Shown here: in pieces, positions 18,724 through 25,487 of the stretch
Position numbering within the stretch: position 1 is the first letter of the stretch
Layout: every line of letters begins with the position of its first letter
Virus record (IMG/VR): IMGVR_UViG_3300035199_000786
Coordinates: 1-41,095 of that record
DNA from: a virus
Reading direction: 5' to 3' (one strand)
Length of the DNA stretch: 41,095 nt
Program-made: the position numbers and the translations under genes
Notes under the pieces: generated by a model
Told to the model about the DNA's origin: nothing
What the model saw: only the letters and a program-made list of their open reading frames with translations
Database searches by the model: none

Positions 18724-19218
18724 ATGAAAATCACTAAAAGAAAACTCAAACAGATTGTCAAAGAAGAACTCTCTCTCGTTTTAAACGAAGAACAAGGGGC
18801 CCAAGATTCAGGAGCACAGGCTCTTGCCGCGGCCCTGTCAAAAAATCCCAAATTTCAACAAGAAGCCGAAAAGGCATTCTCGGATCCAAAAGTAATGAAA
18901 CTCTTAAAACAATTGGAACAAGCAGGAATGAACGAGGGGAAATACGAGGATATAATGGATGCGCCCACGGTCGGTGGCGCCATTGGTCAGTTTCCAATGG
19001 CAAGCAAGGTTGCCGGAGCAGCGACTGGTACCGGCATAGCCGTCGGAACGGCACACGATATCTTATTAGCGTTAGGCACATCTTCCCCGGCTCTTTTCGA
19101 TGCTGCAGCAGCCCTTGTGGGCGCCGGCGCACCAATTGTGATCGGAACCGCGCTATGGTTTGTCTATAAATTCATGACCGAGAAATCTCCGCTCGAGCGC
19201 TCCAAACATAAGGAATAA
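18724..19218 (+). CDS. leader-A protein with hydrophobic Gly/Ala-rich domain
   Basis: 164 residues. Leader MKITKRKLKQIVKEEL is followed by a second site, LNE (20-22). Residues 30-70 are a charged helix containing a DPKVMKLLKQ pattern that is also present (DPKVQAAVQQ) in the leader-C protein at 22305-22919. Residues 94-150 are strongly hydrophobic and Gly/Ala-rich, compatible with two or more membrane helices; the C-terminus is basic. A packaged protein that inserts in the host membrane after ejection is a possible reading. It is preceded by an AAGGAATA leader shared with four other genes nearby. Confidence 0.65.
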   Translation: MKITKRKLKQIVKEELSLVLNEEQGAQDSGAQALAAALSKNPKFQQEAEKAFSDPKVMKLLKQLEQAGMNEGKYEDIMDAPTVGGAIGQFPMASKVAGAATGTGIAVGTAHDILLALGTSSPALFDAAAALVGAGAPIVIGTALWFVYKFMTEKSPLERSKHKE

Positions 19219-19221
19219 ACA

Positions 19222-20373
19222 ATGTCAGACGAAAAAGAAAATAACGAAGATAAAAACGAATTTGATTTTCTGCCTCCCGCAGAACCACCTCCCGCGTTCG
19301 CGCAGGAAAAAGACAGCTACCACGAATCAGTAGAAGCAGAAGACTTCGGCATGGTAGAGGATTTCGGATTACAGATGGAATACTCTGATGAAGATTTACT
19401 CCCCGAGAACACTGCGCCTTCTTCGATCAATATCGGCTTTGTCGGGGTTGGCGGTGGAGGCAACAAAATGGCGAATGCGTTCATTGAACTTGGATTCAAT
19501 AAAACGCTACTCGTAAACTCAACCGGAAAGGATATTCCGAAGAATGTTGAAGAGGACCACGTCGTTTTAATTCCCGATTCTGACGGAATCGGAAAGAATG
19601 TAGAATATGGAAAAGAGGTTTTAAGTCAAAATGGTGCGATTATTGAAGATGCCCTGCGTATCAAGCTCGGTAAAGTTGATTGGTTATTCGTCCTTGCTGG
19701 CGGTGGTGGTGGTACCGGTAGCAGTGTTACCGCTCTGCACCCTGTCTTTGAGCGTTACATGCGCTCTGTGCAGTCGAGTGGCAAGGTCGTTTACATAGTC
19801 TCATGGCCGACAGCACAAGAAAACCTTAACCCCACAATCGCTCGTAATGCGTTGACGCTGGCAAATGATGTTGCCAGGCACCCGCATATCATTCTCGACA
19901 ATGAACGAGCCACTCGCTTACTTCGCGGCAGAATCGGCATGCTCGGCATGTATCCTGTCGCCAACACACAATTTGCTAAGTCGTTCGCCCAAGTTTTAAA
20001 ACTCTCCACCGAGGATTCACCGATCCAATCTTTCGATAGTAAAGATCTGGAAACATGCTTGGGCAATGACGGTCGTGCCTTCTTAGGCTCAACCATGATT
20101 AAGGATCCAAATACTGGAAAGCTTGGATCGGTGATCCTTCATAACTGCATGAATCGTTCTGCATGTCCTCCACCGAAAGGTAAGGCAGCTGCAGGTTCGT
20201 TGGTGCTGGTTGTGTCGGAAGAGATGGTGGCTGATCCAAAGGTCAGTAAGAACATTGAGTCGGCAATTGCTTATGTCGGCGGTCGATGCGAGACACTTTT
20301 CTCTGGCGTTTACGTCCGAAAGAATGTGCCCGGATTGATTGCGATACTAAGCATGAATGGATTAGCAACATAA
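19222..20373 (+). CDS. FtsZ/tubulin-like GTPase
   Basis: 383 residues. An acidic, Pro-rich extension (1-68) precedes a GTPase domain: GFVGVGGGGNKMANAF (72-87) as the phosphate loop T1, then the tubulin signature loop LAGGGGGTGSSV (158-169), and a segment FDSKDLETCLGNDGRAFLGS (271-290) that aligns with the FtsZ T7 loop NxDFADVxxxM...GxAMMG. D272 and D275 occupy the DxxD positions that complete the GTPase site of the neighbouring subunit. Polymerising, GTP-hydrolysing activity is therefore plausible. Phage tubulins (PhuZ, TubZ) position DNA, while an FtsZ mimic could interfere with host division. Unlike its neighbours it carries no A, B or C leader, so it probably acts in the cell. Confidence 0.8.
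   Translation: MSDEKENNEDKNEFDFLPPAEPPPAFAQEKDSYHESVEAEDFGMVEDFGLQMEYSDEDLLPENTAPSSINIGFVGVGGGGNKMANAFIELGFNKTLLVNSTGKDIPKNVEEDHVVLIPDSDGIGKNVEYGKEVLSQNGAIIEDALRIKLGKVDWLFVLAGGGGGTGSSVTALHPVFERYMRSVQSSGKVVYIVSWPTAQENLNPTIARNALTLANDVARHPHIILDNERATRLLRGRIGMLGMYPVANTQFAKSFAQVLKLSTEDSPIQSFDSKDLETCLGNDGRAFLGSTMIKDPNTGKLGSVILHNCMNRSACPPPKGKAAAGSLVLVVSEEMVADPKVSKNIESAIAYVGGRCETLFSGVYVRKNVPGLIAILSMNGLAT
20346..20371 (+). repeat. 26-base direct repeat, copy 1
   Basis: These 26 bases, at the 3' end of the FtsZ-like gene, recur at 20680-20705 with a single mismatch (C at 20352, T at 20686). In this copy they encode the last residues (LSMNGLAT) of the GTPase. The repeat pair brackets the leader-A gene 20385-20684. 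Confidence 0.9.
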
Positions 20374-20384
20374 GGAATAATGAA

Positions 20385-20684
20385 ATGAAAATCAGCAAAT
20401 CACAACTTAAACAGATTATTAAAGAAGAAATTGAAGATACCTTTCTTCAGAAAAGCCCAGAGCGCGCCGACGATCAACAATCATATGAAATGGCCATGGG
20501 TCAATCCCGCCAGACGGTCATAGATGTGTTTGGAGAAGATGTTGGTAGCATGGCTTGGAATCTTATTGAGACTGCGCTTCATGCGAAGCCCGGTAGTTTT
20601 GAAACTGTAATGCCGCTACATCAAGAGATTGCCGATTTGGCACGGATCGATAGCGATGTCAGAAGTGATATGGGAGAATACTAA
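20385..20684 (+). CDS. leader-A protein, 99 residues, between direct repeats
   Basis: The ATG at 20385 follows AAGGAATAA (20372-20380); it gives MKISKSQLKQIIKEEI, a canonical type A leader. An ATG at 20380 is followed at once by a stop, so it is excluded. The cargo is about 80 residues, acidic and helical, with no recognised family. The gene lies between two copies of a 26-base direct repeat, which suggests it arrived or was duplicated by recombination. Proposed as a head-packaged protein. Confidence 0.7.
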   Translation: MKISKSQLKQIIKEEIEDTFLQKSPERADDQQSYEMAMGQSRQTVIDVFGEDVGSMAWNLIETALHAKPGSFETVMPLHQEIADLARIDSDVRSDMGEY

Positions 20685-20705
20685 GTATGAATGGATTAGC
20701 AACAT
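20680..20705 (+). repeat. 26-base direct repeat, copy 2
   Basis: Second copy of the repeat at 20346-20371 (25 of 26 bases identical). Here it overlaps the stop of the leader-A gene and supplies the first two bases of the ATG at 20704. It replaces a normal ribosome-binding region, because no good Shine-Dalgarno sequence is seen before 20704. This fits a recombination seam. Confidence 0.9.
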
Positions 20706-21159
20706 GAACAAACTATTTGAAAATTGGAACAGATACTTGAATGAGACAGTTGGGTTAGAAGACAACCCTGACTTGTCCCAAGATGGCTTCCAAACTGCCA
20801 AGAAACCTATTCCATTAGAATTTAGATACGCCGAGACGGATGAAACCATCGAAACCAAGGAAGGTTCAGTGGGAGCAAAAGCCGGCGATGCTATTATGAC
20901 AGGCACGGAAGGCGAGCAGTGGCCGATTCCAGCCGAGAAGTTCGCGCAAACATACGACGACCTTGGCGATGGGACAGCGGCGAAGAAAAACATACCGGTA
21001 TTTGCCAAAGAAATGAGCGAACCATTCCAAGTTAAAGTATCGTGGTCAAATGATTTGCTCCAAGGAGAGCCGGGAGACTATTTAGTACAATACGGCCCGG
21101 GCGACTATGGAGTGGTCGGTAGAGAAATATTTGGGAAAACCTATGAAACAGCTATTTGA
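20704..21159 (+). CDS. leader-B protein with tandem PGDYG-like domains
   Basis: 151 residues from ATG 20704, opening MNKLFENWNRYLNE (type B leader). Two repeated units follow: residues 56-84, with AGDAIMTGTEGEQWPI then FAQTYD, and 119-147, with PGDYLVQYGPGDYGVV then FGKTYE. The second contains the literal PGDYG motif that names a Pfam family of small phage and bacterial proteins of unknown function. The duplication within one chain is clear by eye. The start region is the second copy of the direct repeat and lacks a strong ribosome-binding site. It overlaps the next gene by 17 bases. Confidence 0.65.
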   Translation: MNKLFENWNRYLNETVGLEDNPDLSQDGFQTAKKPIPLEFRYAETDETIETKEGSVGAKAGDAIMTGTEGEQWPIPAEKFAQTYDDLGDGTAAKKNIPVFAKEMSEPFQVKVSWSNDLLQGEPGDYLVQYGPGDYGVVGREIFGKTYETAI

Positions 21160-21469
21160 AAATTGGAACAAATTTCTAAACGAAGCAGCATATGAACCCG
21201 GTCGTGCTGTTGCTGATGTTGATACTGGCGAAGATTATATGAGCCCCGAAGATCTTATGCGTGAGGAGGTACAAGACTTGGCTGACAAGTTTAATGTCGA
21301 AGCATCCGTTGAGATCGCCAGCGATGGAAAGCCGGCTATTTTGGTAACACACCAAAATGGAGAAACTACGGTGTATAATGACACAGAAGAGATGTATCAA
21401 GATCTAGCAGACGAAATAGGCCAAGATATACATGGTTCACACGAATCTCCATATGATGCAGGTTATTAA
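21143..21469 (+). CDS. leader-B protein, 108 residues, acidic
   Basis: The ATG at 21143 lies inside the upstream gene and gives MKQLFENWNKFLNE, nearly identical in DNA to the start of 20704 (the ATTTGAAAATTGGAACA stretch is shared). An open frame extends upstream to 21107, but the leader fixes the start. The cargo is acidic, with a helix (about 40-60) and a beta hairpin-like part (64-85), and ends Asp/Gly/His-rich. No family is recognised. Proposed as a packaged protein because of the leader. Confidence 0.65.
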   Translation: MKQLFENWNKFLNEAAYEPGRAVADVDTGEDYMSPEDLMREEVQDLADKFNVEASVEIASDGKPAILVTHQNGETTVYNDTEEMYQDLADEIGQDIHGSHESPYDAGY

Positions 21470-21482
21470 AAGGAATATTATA

Positions 21483-21566
21483 ATGGCATTTAGAAAAAAC
21501 AAGAAGTTTATTGATCCTCGTTACTTTATGGACGAGAAAACAGAAATTATCAAAGAAGAAAAATAA
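21483..21566 (+). CDS. orphan leader-C peptide, 27 residues
   Basis: ATG 21483 to TAA 21564-21566. The peptide begins MAFRKNKKFIDPRYFMDE, matching the type C leader of 22305-22919 (MAIRKNKKRIDPRYFLHE), and ends EIIKEEK, like the end of a type A leader. It has an AAGGAATA ribosome-binding region (from 21470) and a TAATG overlap with the next gene, so it looks translated. It contains a leader but no cargo: either a minimal packaged peptide, or a leader left behind after its cargo was lost or replaced. Confidence 0.65.
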   Translation: MAFRKNKKFIDPRYFMDEKTEIIKEEK

Positions 21567-22279
21567 TGCAAATCACCAAGTCCCAACTTAAACAGATCAT
21601 CCGAGAAGAGATAAGTTCGTTAGAGGACCTTGAAGCAAGGCTTGCGGCCATGGACACTCGCCGTAGCGACGATGCCAAGAAAGTTAAACACAGAGCCGGC
21701 CGAGATGAATTAAATGAGATTGCTCGCACTCTGCAGCAAATGTTTGAGTTGTCAAATCTTATGGTGCAGAAGAAGTCAGAGCACTTTCAGAACACAACTG
21801 TTTATGGATTGTCCATACGAGAGCAGCCAGCCCTCAAGGAATTGGCTGATATCACTAGAGAATATGCCAAACACGTAAAAGACACAGAAACAGAGCCAGT
21901 GAGCGAAGGTCGCTCCTCGGAGGCTTCCGAAAACTTAAGATATGTAAATAATCAAGTCGGCCATATAATCAAGAAGGTTAGTAAACTTTCGGATGAGATA
22001 GTGCACGGCTCTACTCGGGGAGGCCCGTACCAGAGAATGCCGGTTGACATGTATATAGACGGCTTCGACAATTACGATGAACCACGAAAAGTGCTTCGCG
22101 ACCAAGGCGTAAAACTACACATGGCGATCAAATATGGCCTAGACAACAACATACCGAAACCAATCAGAGACAGACTTAAGAACGAGATGGCAGCTGGATT
22201 TCTGCGAAGCATGCGCGGTCAGCAGGACATCTATGAAAATATTCATGGCAAAAAAGATTTGCCGCACAAACAATTTTAA
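21566..22279 (+). CDS. leader-A protein, 237 residues, helical cargo
   Basis: MQITKSQLKQIIREEI opens the protein (type A leader). The start overlaps the stop of the orphan leader peptide (TAATG). The cargo is highly charged and almost entirely helical by composition, with heptad-like stretches around residues 45-100 and 125-150 and a basic C-terminus. No enzyme motif or membrane segment is seen. The length is above average for the tagged set. A DNA- or core-associated internal head protein is possible. Confidence 0.65.
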   Translation: MQITKSQLKQIIREEISSLEDLEARLAAMDTRRSDDAKKVKHRAGRDELNEIARTLQQMFELSNLMVQKKSEHFQNTTVYGLSIREQPALKELADITREYAKHVKDTETEPVSEGRSSEASENLRYVNNQVGHIIKKVSKLSDEIVHGSTRGGPYQRMPVDMYIDGFDNYDEPRKVLRDQGVKLHMAIKYGLDNNIPKPIRDRLKNEMAAGFLRSMRGQQDIYENIHGKKDLPHKQF

Positions 22280-22304
22280 TCATTTATATATAAGGAATAA
22301 CACA

Positions 22305-22919
22305 ATGGCTATAAGAAAAAACAAGAAGAGAATTGACCCTCGGTATTTTTTACACGAGACGACGTATAGAGATGCAAAGACCATGATCGAAGAGATGGGT
22401 GGCTCATCCAAGGGTATAACCGACACTGACGTCGCAAAGGCAGAAGAGATCGTGCCCAAGCTCAAGCAGAGCCCTGAAATTATGGATGCAGTCAAACAAG
22501 CCGCACAAGATCCAAAAGTGCAAGCAGCGGTACAACAGGCGCTATCACAGGGGGGATCCATGCAAGAGGAGGAAGATCCATATGCAGGAGATCCGATCGG
22601 CGGCGCATACAAAAAAAGAGCAGATCTACAGGGAATTGGCTCAGCCGCGGCCGGCACCGTGAGTGTTGCCGCATTCGCAGCTGCTATGACGCCCGGTGCC
22701 CTTGCCACTATTGGCATGGCGGCAGCTATGACCCCTGCGATGCTAGCCATGGGACTAGTCGGCGGCCCTATTTTGGCAGGTGTAGCACTGATGATCGCCG
22801 CAGAGCTGAGCATGTCCAAACATGCCAATCTGAACAAAGCCGCCGACAAAAGCGGCCGCACCCGCGACCGTTCCGACTTCTCTGATAAAGAGTGGCGAAA
22901 GATTCACAACAGAGGTTAA
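22305..22919 (+). CDS. leader-C protein with long hydrophobic Ala/Gly/Met domain
   Basis: The ATG at 22305 follows AAGGAATAA (22292-22300) and gives MAIRKNKKRIDPRYFLHE, the type C leader with an L-H-E site. Residues 40-85 are a charged helix with DPKVQAAVQQ, similar to part of 18724-19218. Residues 110-168 are a continuous Ala/Gly/Met/Ile-rich hydrophobic block, enough for two or three membrane helices, followed by a basic tail. The shared plan with 18724-19218 under a different leader implies the same kind of cargo can be carried on different tags. It may insert into the host membrane after ejection. Confidence 0.65.
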   Translation: MAIRKNKKRIDPRYFLHETTYRDAKTMIEEMGGSSKGITDTDVAKAEEIVPKLKQSPEIMDAVKQAAQDPKVQAAVQQALSQGGSMQEEEDPYAGDPIGGAYKKRADLQGIGSAAAGTVSVAAFAAAMTPGALATIGMAAAMTPAMLAMGLVGGPILAGVALMIAAELSMSKHANLNKAADKSGRTRDRSDFSDKEWRKIHNRG

Positions 22920-22922
22920 TCA

Positions 22923-23207
22923 ATGAAAGTCACCAAATCCCAACTTAAACAGATCATCAAAGAAGAGATTGCAGAAGCGCGCCTTCCCGCTTGGGAACGA
23001 CCGGGCAACGTGACACCTCCGGAAGATGTTGAGGTTATGATCCCGGGCTACGGCAGCATGAGGATTTACCAGATCAAAAGAAAGCTGGCCACGATGTTAG
23101 AAGAGGCGTTTCACGATGCCGCGAGAGATCCCCCCCAATTTACCCACCTTAATAGTGGGGTTATACAAGCGCTACATCAGGCACTAAAGGACAACGATGC
23201 GCTATGA
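22923..23207 (+). CDS. leader-A protein, 94 residues
   Basis: It opens MKVTKSQLKQIIKEEI (type A). A Pro-rich stretch (about 19-33) is followed by a helix containing LATMLEEAFHDAARD and a C-terminal helix. No family is recognised. It starts three bases after the leader-C gene and overlaps the next tagged gene by four bases (ATGA), the first of a run of three type A genes joined by such overlaps. Proposed as a packaged protein. Confidence 0.65.
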   Translation: MKVTKSQLKQIIKEEIAEARLPAWERPGNVTPPEDVEVMIPGYGSMRIYQIKRKLATMLEEAFHDAARDPPQFTHLNSGVIQALHQALKDNDAL

Positions 23208-23683
23208 AAATCACAAAATCACAACTTAAACAGATCATCAAAGAAGAAATTGGCTCTATAATTGAAGGCGACGGCCAGGTGAGCAACATGGGTGGTTTTT
23301 CAGGAGGTCTAGGCGCCCTCGGCCGAGCACCCCAAGAAAGCCCGGAAGACGAATTAGACTCGCAAGTTCAATCACGCGCCATGGGATTCTTTATGAATTT
23401 AGGATTGGACGAAAAAACAAGTGGGGTATTTGTCAAAAACATAGCTATTCCAGATTTGCAAACTGTGATGGAGATGGTGCCAAAAATAGATACAGCCGCG
23501 GAAGATGAGGGTCCCTTACGAGAAAAGGAACAGCACCCTAGTGAAAGTTGCGACCAAACACATCCTGACGAAAGCCACGAAGAGTGGGAAAAACAGCCAC
23601 TAAAGATAAGTACCCCGGCAATTGATCCGCTCAGTAAAACTCCTAAATCGCGCCGCTTCCGTGCCAAGGGGCAACGAAAATGA
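23204..23683 (+). CDS. leader-A protein, 159 residues
   Basis: It opens MKITKSQLKQIIKEEI, the consensus of the type A leader, followed closely by a further I-I-E-G site (18-21). A Gly-rich linker (25-45) precedes a helical part (48-100); the C-terminal 50 residues are polar with a Lys/Arg-rich end. No family is recognised. ATGA overlaps on both sides (23204-23207 and 23680-23683) imply coupled translation with its tagged neighbours. Confidence 0.65.
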   Translation: MKITKSQLKQIIKEEIGSIIEGDGQVSNMGGFSGGLGALGRAPQESPEDELDSQVQSRAMGFFMNLGLDEKTSGVFVKNIAIPDLQTVMEMVPKIDTAAEDEGPLREKEQHPSESCDQTHPDESHEEWEKQPLKISTPAIDPLSKTPKSRRFRAKGQRK

Positions 23684-24114
23684 AGATCACCAACTCACAA
23701 CTTAAACAGATCATTAAAGAAGAGATTGAAAATGACGATCGCATCGTAGCGGCTATAGAAAAACTCTCCAAAGAATCGTGGAGCGATGTTGCTCTTACGA
23801 GCGCTATACAAGAACTATCATCGAAGATGGAAGATTTAGATATTAGCGTAGACTTTTTATCGGCCGCCGTTTTGGGTACGGATCCTCAATCAATTTCCGG
23901 CGCCCAGTCTGGTGTTGGTCGCGCAGCGCGCCCCACCAAGAAGACACCGGCCCCTGCGCCCGACAAGACTGACAACACGATGGATGAGGTATCCTCAGAA
24001 AAGCAACGTCGCTGGGCATGCGCCCAGAAAGACAAATCAGCATCGGACCGCGCCCAAAGCCTGTCGGCAGCAGAAGCAGAAGAGATGTGCAAATCAAATG
24101 TGGAGGAAAAATGA
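23680..24114 (+). CDS. leader-A protein, 144 residues
   Basis: It opens MKITNSQLKQIIKEEI (type A). Residues 20-65 are an acidic helical part; 70-100 form an Ala/Pro/Thr-rich linker. The C-terminal 45 residues carry a helical patch with two Cys (CAQKDK and EEMCKSN). No family is recognised. It is the last gene in the contiguous tagged series and overlaps the holin-like gene, so tagged and lysis genes may be co-transcribed late. Confidence 0.62.
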   Translation: MKITNSQLKQIIKEEIENDDRIVAAIEKLSKESWSDVALTSAIQELSSKMEDLDISVDFLSAAVLGTDPQSISGAQSGVGRAARPTKKTPAPAPDKTDNTMDEVSSEKQRRWACAQKDKSASDRAQSLSAAEAEEMCKSNVEEK

Positions 24115-24311
24115 TGGCAACAACGAAAGCATTTGTAGATACGTGGTTATCAAAACTAACGTCTCGCAAATTAATGGTGTGGGCAACAGCAACGGGACTC
24201 ACATTCACAGGACACGTCACCAGTGAAGACTGGGTGATTATTTCAGCAATCTATATTGGTGGTCAAACAATTATTGACGGCATCGCTAGATTGCGGGGGC
24301 ACAATGCTTAA
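24114..24311 (+). CDS. holin-like small membrane protein
   Basis: 65 residues with two predicted membrane helices (about 20-36 and 39-58), a short loop and charged ends: the class II holin layout. Two start codons exist, at 24111 and 24114. GGAGG (24102-24106) is better spaced for 24114. The motif EDWVIISAIYIGGQTIIDGIARL resembles small phage membrane proteins often found beside Rz genes. It is directly followed by an Rz-like gene, which supports a lysis role. No endolysin is visible nearby, so an alternative role cannot be excluded. Confidence 0.55.
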   Translation: MATTKAFVDTWLSKLTSRKLMVWATATGLTFTGHVTSEDWVIISAIYIGGQTIIDGIARLRGHNA

Positions 24312-24690
24312 AGGGAAAATATTAGAATTCGCCCTCAAGCATTGGAAAATAATAGCTATCATATTATTGGCAGCTGTCGTCGTGCTGAAAACACGATATG
24401 ATTATCACCTGATGGAGTCTGCTTACACTACTATGGTTGAATCAAATGAGGCACAAATACAAGGCCTTAAGGAGATTCATAAAAGAGAGATAGAAGAGAA
24501 ACAGTTACTGATGGAAAGCTTTTTGGAATCAATGGCGAACATCGAAGAAGATTATGAAAATACGTTAGCTGAGCTAGAAAAAGAGCGCGCCAAAAAAACC
24601 AAAGAATACACAAGAAAATTCAGTGAAGACAAAGAGGGACTAATTAAAGATATAGAGACAACCCTTGGAATTGAATATGTGGCTCCTTAG
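24304..24690 (+). CDS. Rz-like inner-membrane spanin candidate
   Basis: 128 residues from ATG 24304. The N-terminus is cytoplasmic and basic, one membrane helix spans about 14-29, and the rest (35-125) is a highly charged periplasmic coiled coil. This is the type II signal-anchor plan of i-spanins such as Rz, which join inner and outer membranes in the last step of lysis of Gram-negative hosts. It overlaps the holin-like gene by eight bases and the next gene by 14. The presence of a spanin-like gene suggests a host with an outer membrane. The match is by architecture only. Confidence 0.6.
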   Translation: MLKGKILEFALKHWKIIAIILLAAVVVLKTRYDYHLMESAYTTMVESNEAQIQGLKEIHKREIEEKQLLMESFLESMANIEEDYENTLAELEKERAKKTKEYTRKFSEDKEGLIKDIETTLGIEYVAP

Positions 24691-25105
24691 TGTATTAATA
24701 GCATTCTCCACTCCGGCACACGCAGAAGATGCACAGTTTACCATTCTAGGACAAAATCAGCCGGCCCCGTTTGAGGGCGTTCTTCTCAACAAACAGGCCA
24801 TCGGCCAAGTGTTGTCAGGCTACGATAGGTTTCAATATGCATGCGACAGCGTTGTTCAATATGAATTAAGCAAACAATCAGAACTACATCGTTACGAATT
24901 AAATTCACTCAAGATCGAACATAAGGCCTTAACAGATGAGTACGATTTGTTTATAATGCAAAAGGACAAAGAGATTCAGTCGCTTGTTAAAACTCTAAAG
25001 AAAACATCACCACGCAATAAATGGTTATGGTTTGCCGGCGGCCTTGTTGCCGGTTCTGCCGCGTCATATGGTGCGTACAAAGCGTTCAATGAAAATGAAA
25101 GATAA
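24677..25105 (+). CDS. secreted coiled-coil protein with C-terminal membrane helix
   Basis: 142 residues from ATG 24677; a TTG at 24665 would add four residues. An N-terminal signal peptide ends in PAHA before Glu17, a signal peptidase I site with no lipobox Cys. The centre is a helical coiled coil (about 55-110), and a Gly/Ala-rich membrane helix lies at 115-136. It occupies the place of an o-spanin gene, overlapping the Rz-like gene in another frame, but lacks the lipoprotein Cys. It may be a non-canonical spanin partner or an envelope-stress protein. The C-terminal helix recalls u-spanin topology, but the N-terminal lipid anchor is missing. Confidence 0.55.
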   Translation: MWLLSVLIAFSTPAHAEDAQFTILGQNQPAPFEGVLLNKQAIGQVLSGYDRFQYACDSVVQYELSKQSELHRYELNSLKIEHKALTDEYDLFIMQKDKEIQSLVKTLKKTSPRNKWLWFAGGLVAGSAASYGAYKAFNENER

Positions 25106-25487
25106 AGACCTAAATCACATCGCAGCAGTAGAGAAAGCGATTGCTGAAAAGTATGGAGAAGCTACAATAGCCAACCCAAATGCAGACTGGGACGAGACCA
25201 AAGAAAGAGAATATTTGAAACAGATGAAAGAGTTATATCGAAAAACAAAGAAAAATGAAGAGTGGCAGGAAAAAGTCGACATAAATGGTATAAAGGTTTC
25301 AAAAAAACTACTTAATAGAGAATCTTTAAGGAGTTGTTCAGTCTGCGGAAGTTTTCCAAAGAAATCGATGGATGATGTCTGCCTTACCAAATTTGATTGT
25401 TGCAGTAAGTGCCACCTTCAATACGTGGAAGGCCGAGAAGAAAGATGGTTAAAAGGATGGAGACCGAATAATGGCAACAGTTTATGA
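25089..25487 (+). CDS. small Cys-rich (zinc-ribbon-like) protein
   Basis: 132 residues from ATG 25089, overlapping the previous gene by 17 bases. The first 75 residues are charged and helical. The C-terminal part has C83-x2-C86, C98, and C104-C105-x2-C108 followed by HLQYVEGREERW, a treble-clef or zinc-ribbon-like arrangement. This could bind DNA, RNA or host RNA polymerase, as many small phage zinc proteins do. No specific family is assigned. Its end overlaps the start of 25471-26019. Confidence 0.6.
   Translation: MKMKDKDLNHIAAVEKAIAEKYGEATIANPNADWDETKEREYLKQMKELYRKTKKNEEWQEKVDINGIKVSKKLLNRESLRSCSVCGSFPKKSMDDVCLTKFDCCSKCHLQYVEGREERWLKGWRPNNGNSL

Noticed and set aside
20286-20384. Extended N-terminus of the leader-A gene (frame open from 20286)
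   Set aside because: The extension overlaps the end of the FtsZ-like gene in another frame; AAGGAATAA and the leader fix the start at 20385.
23143-23160. CCCAC...GTGGG hairpin
   Set aside because: A short stem inside a coding sequence with no U-tract; likely chance.
12719-24114. Leader A as a helix-turn-helix DNA-binding domain or a secretion signal
   Set aside because: It is too short (about 16 residues) for a DNA-binding domain, has no hydrophobic core for secretion, and is followed by a prohead-protease-like site; capsid targeting explains more.
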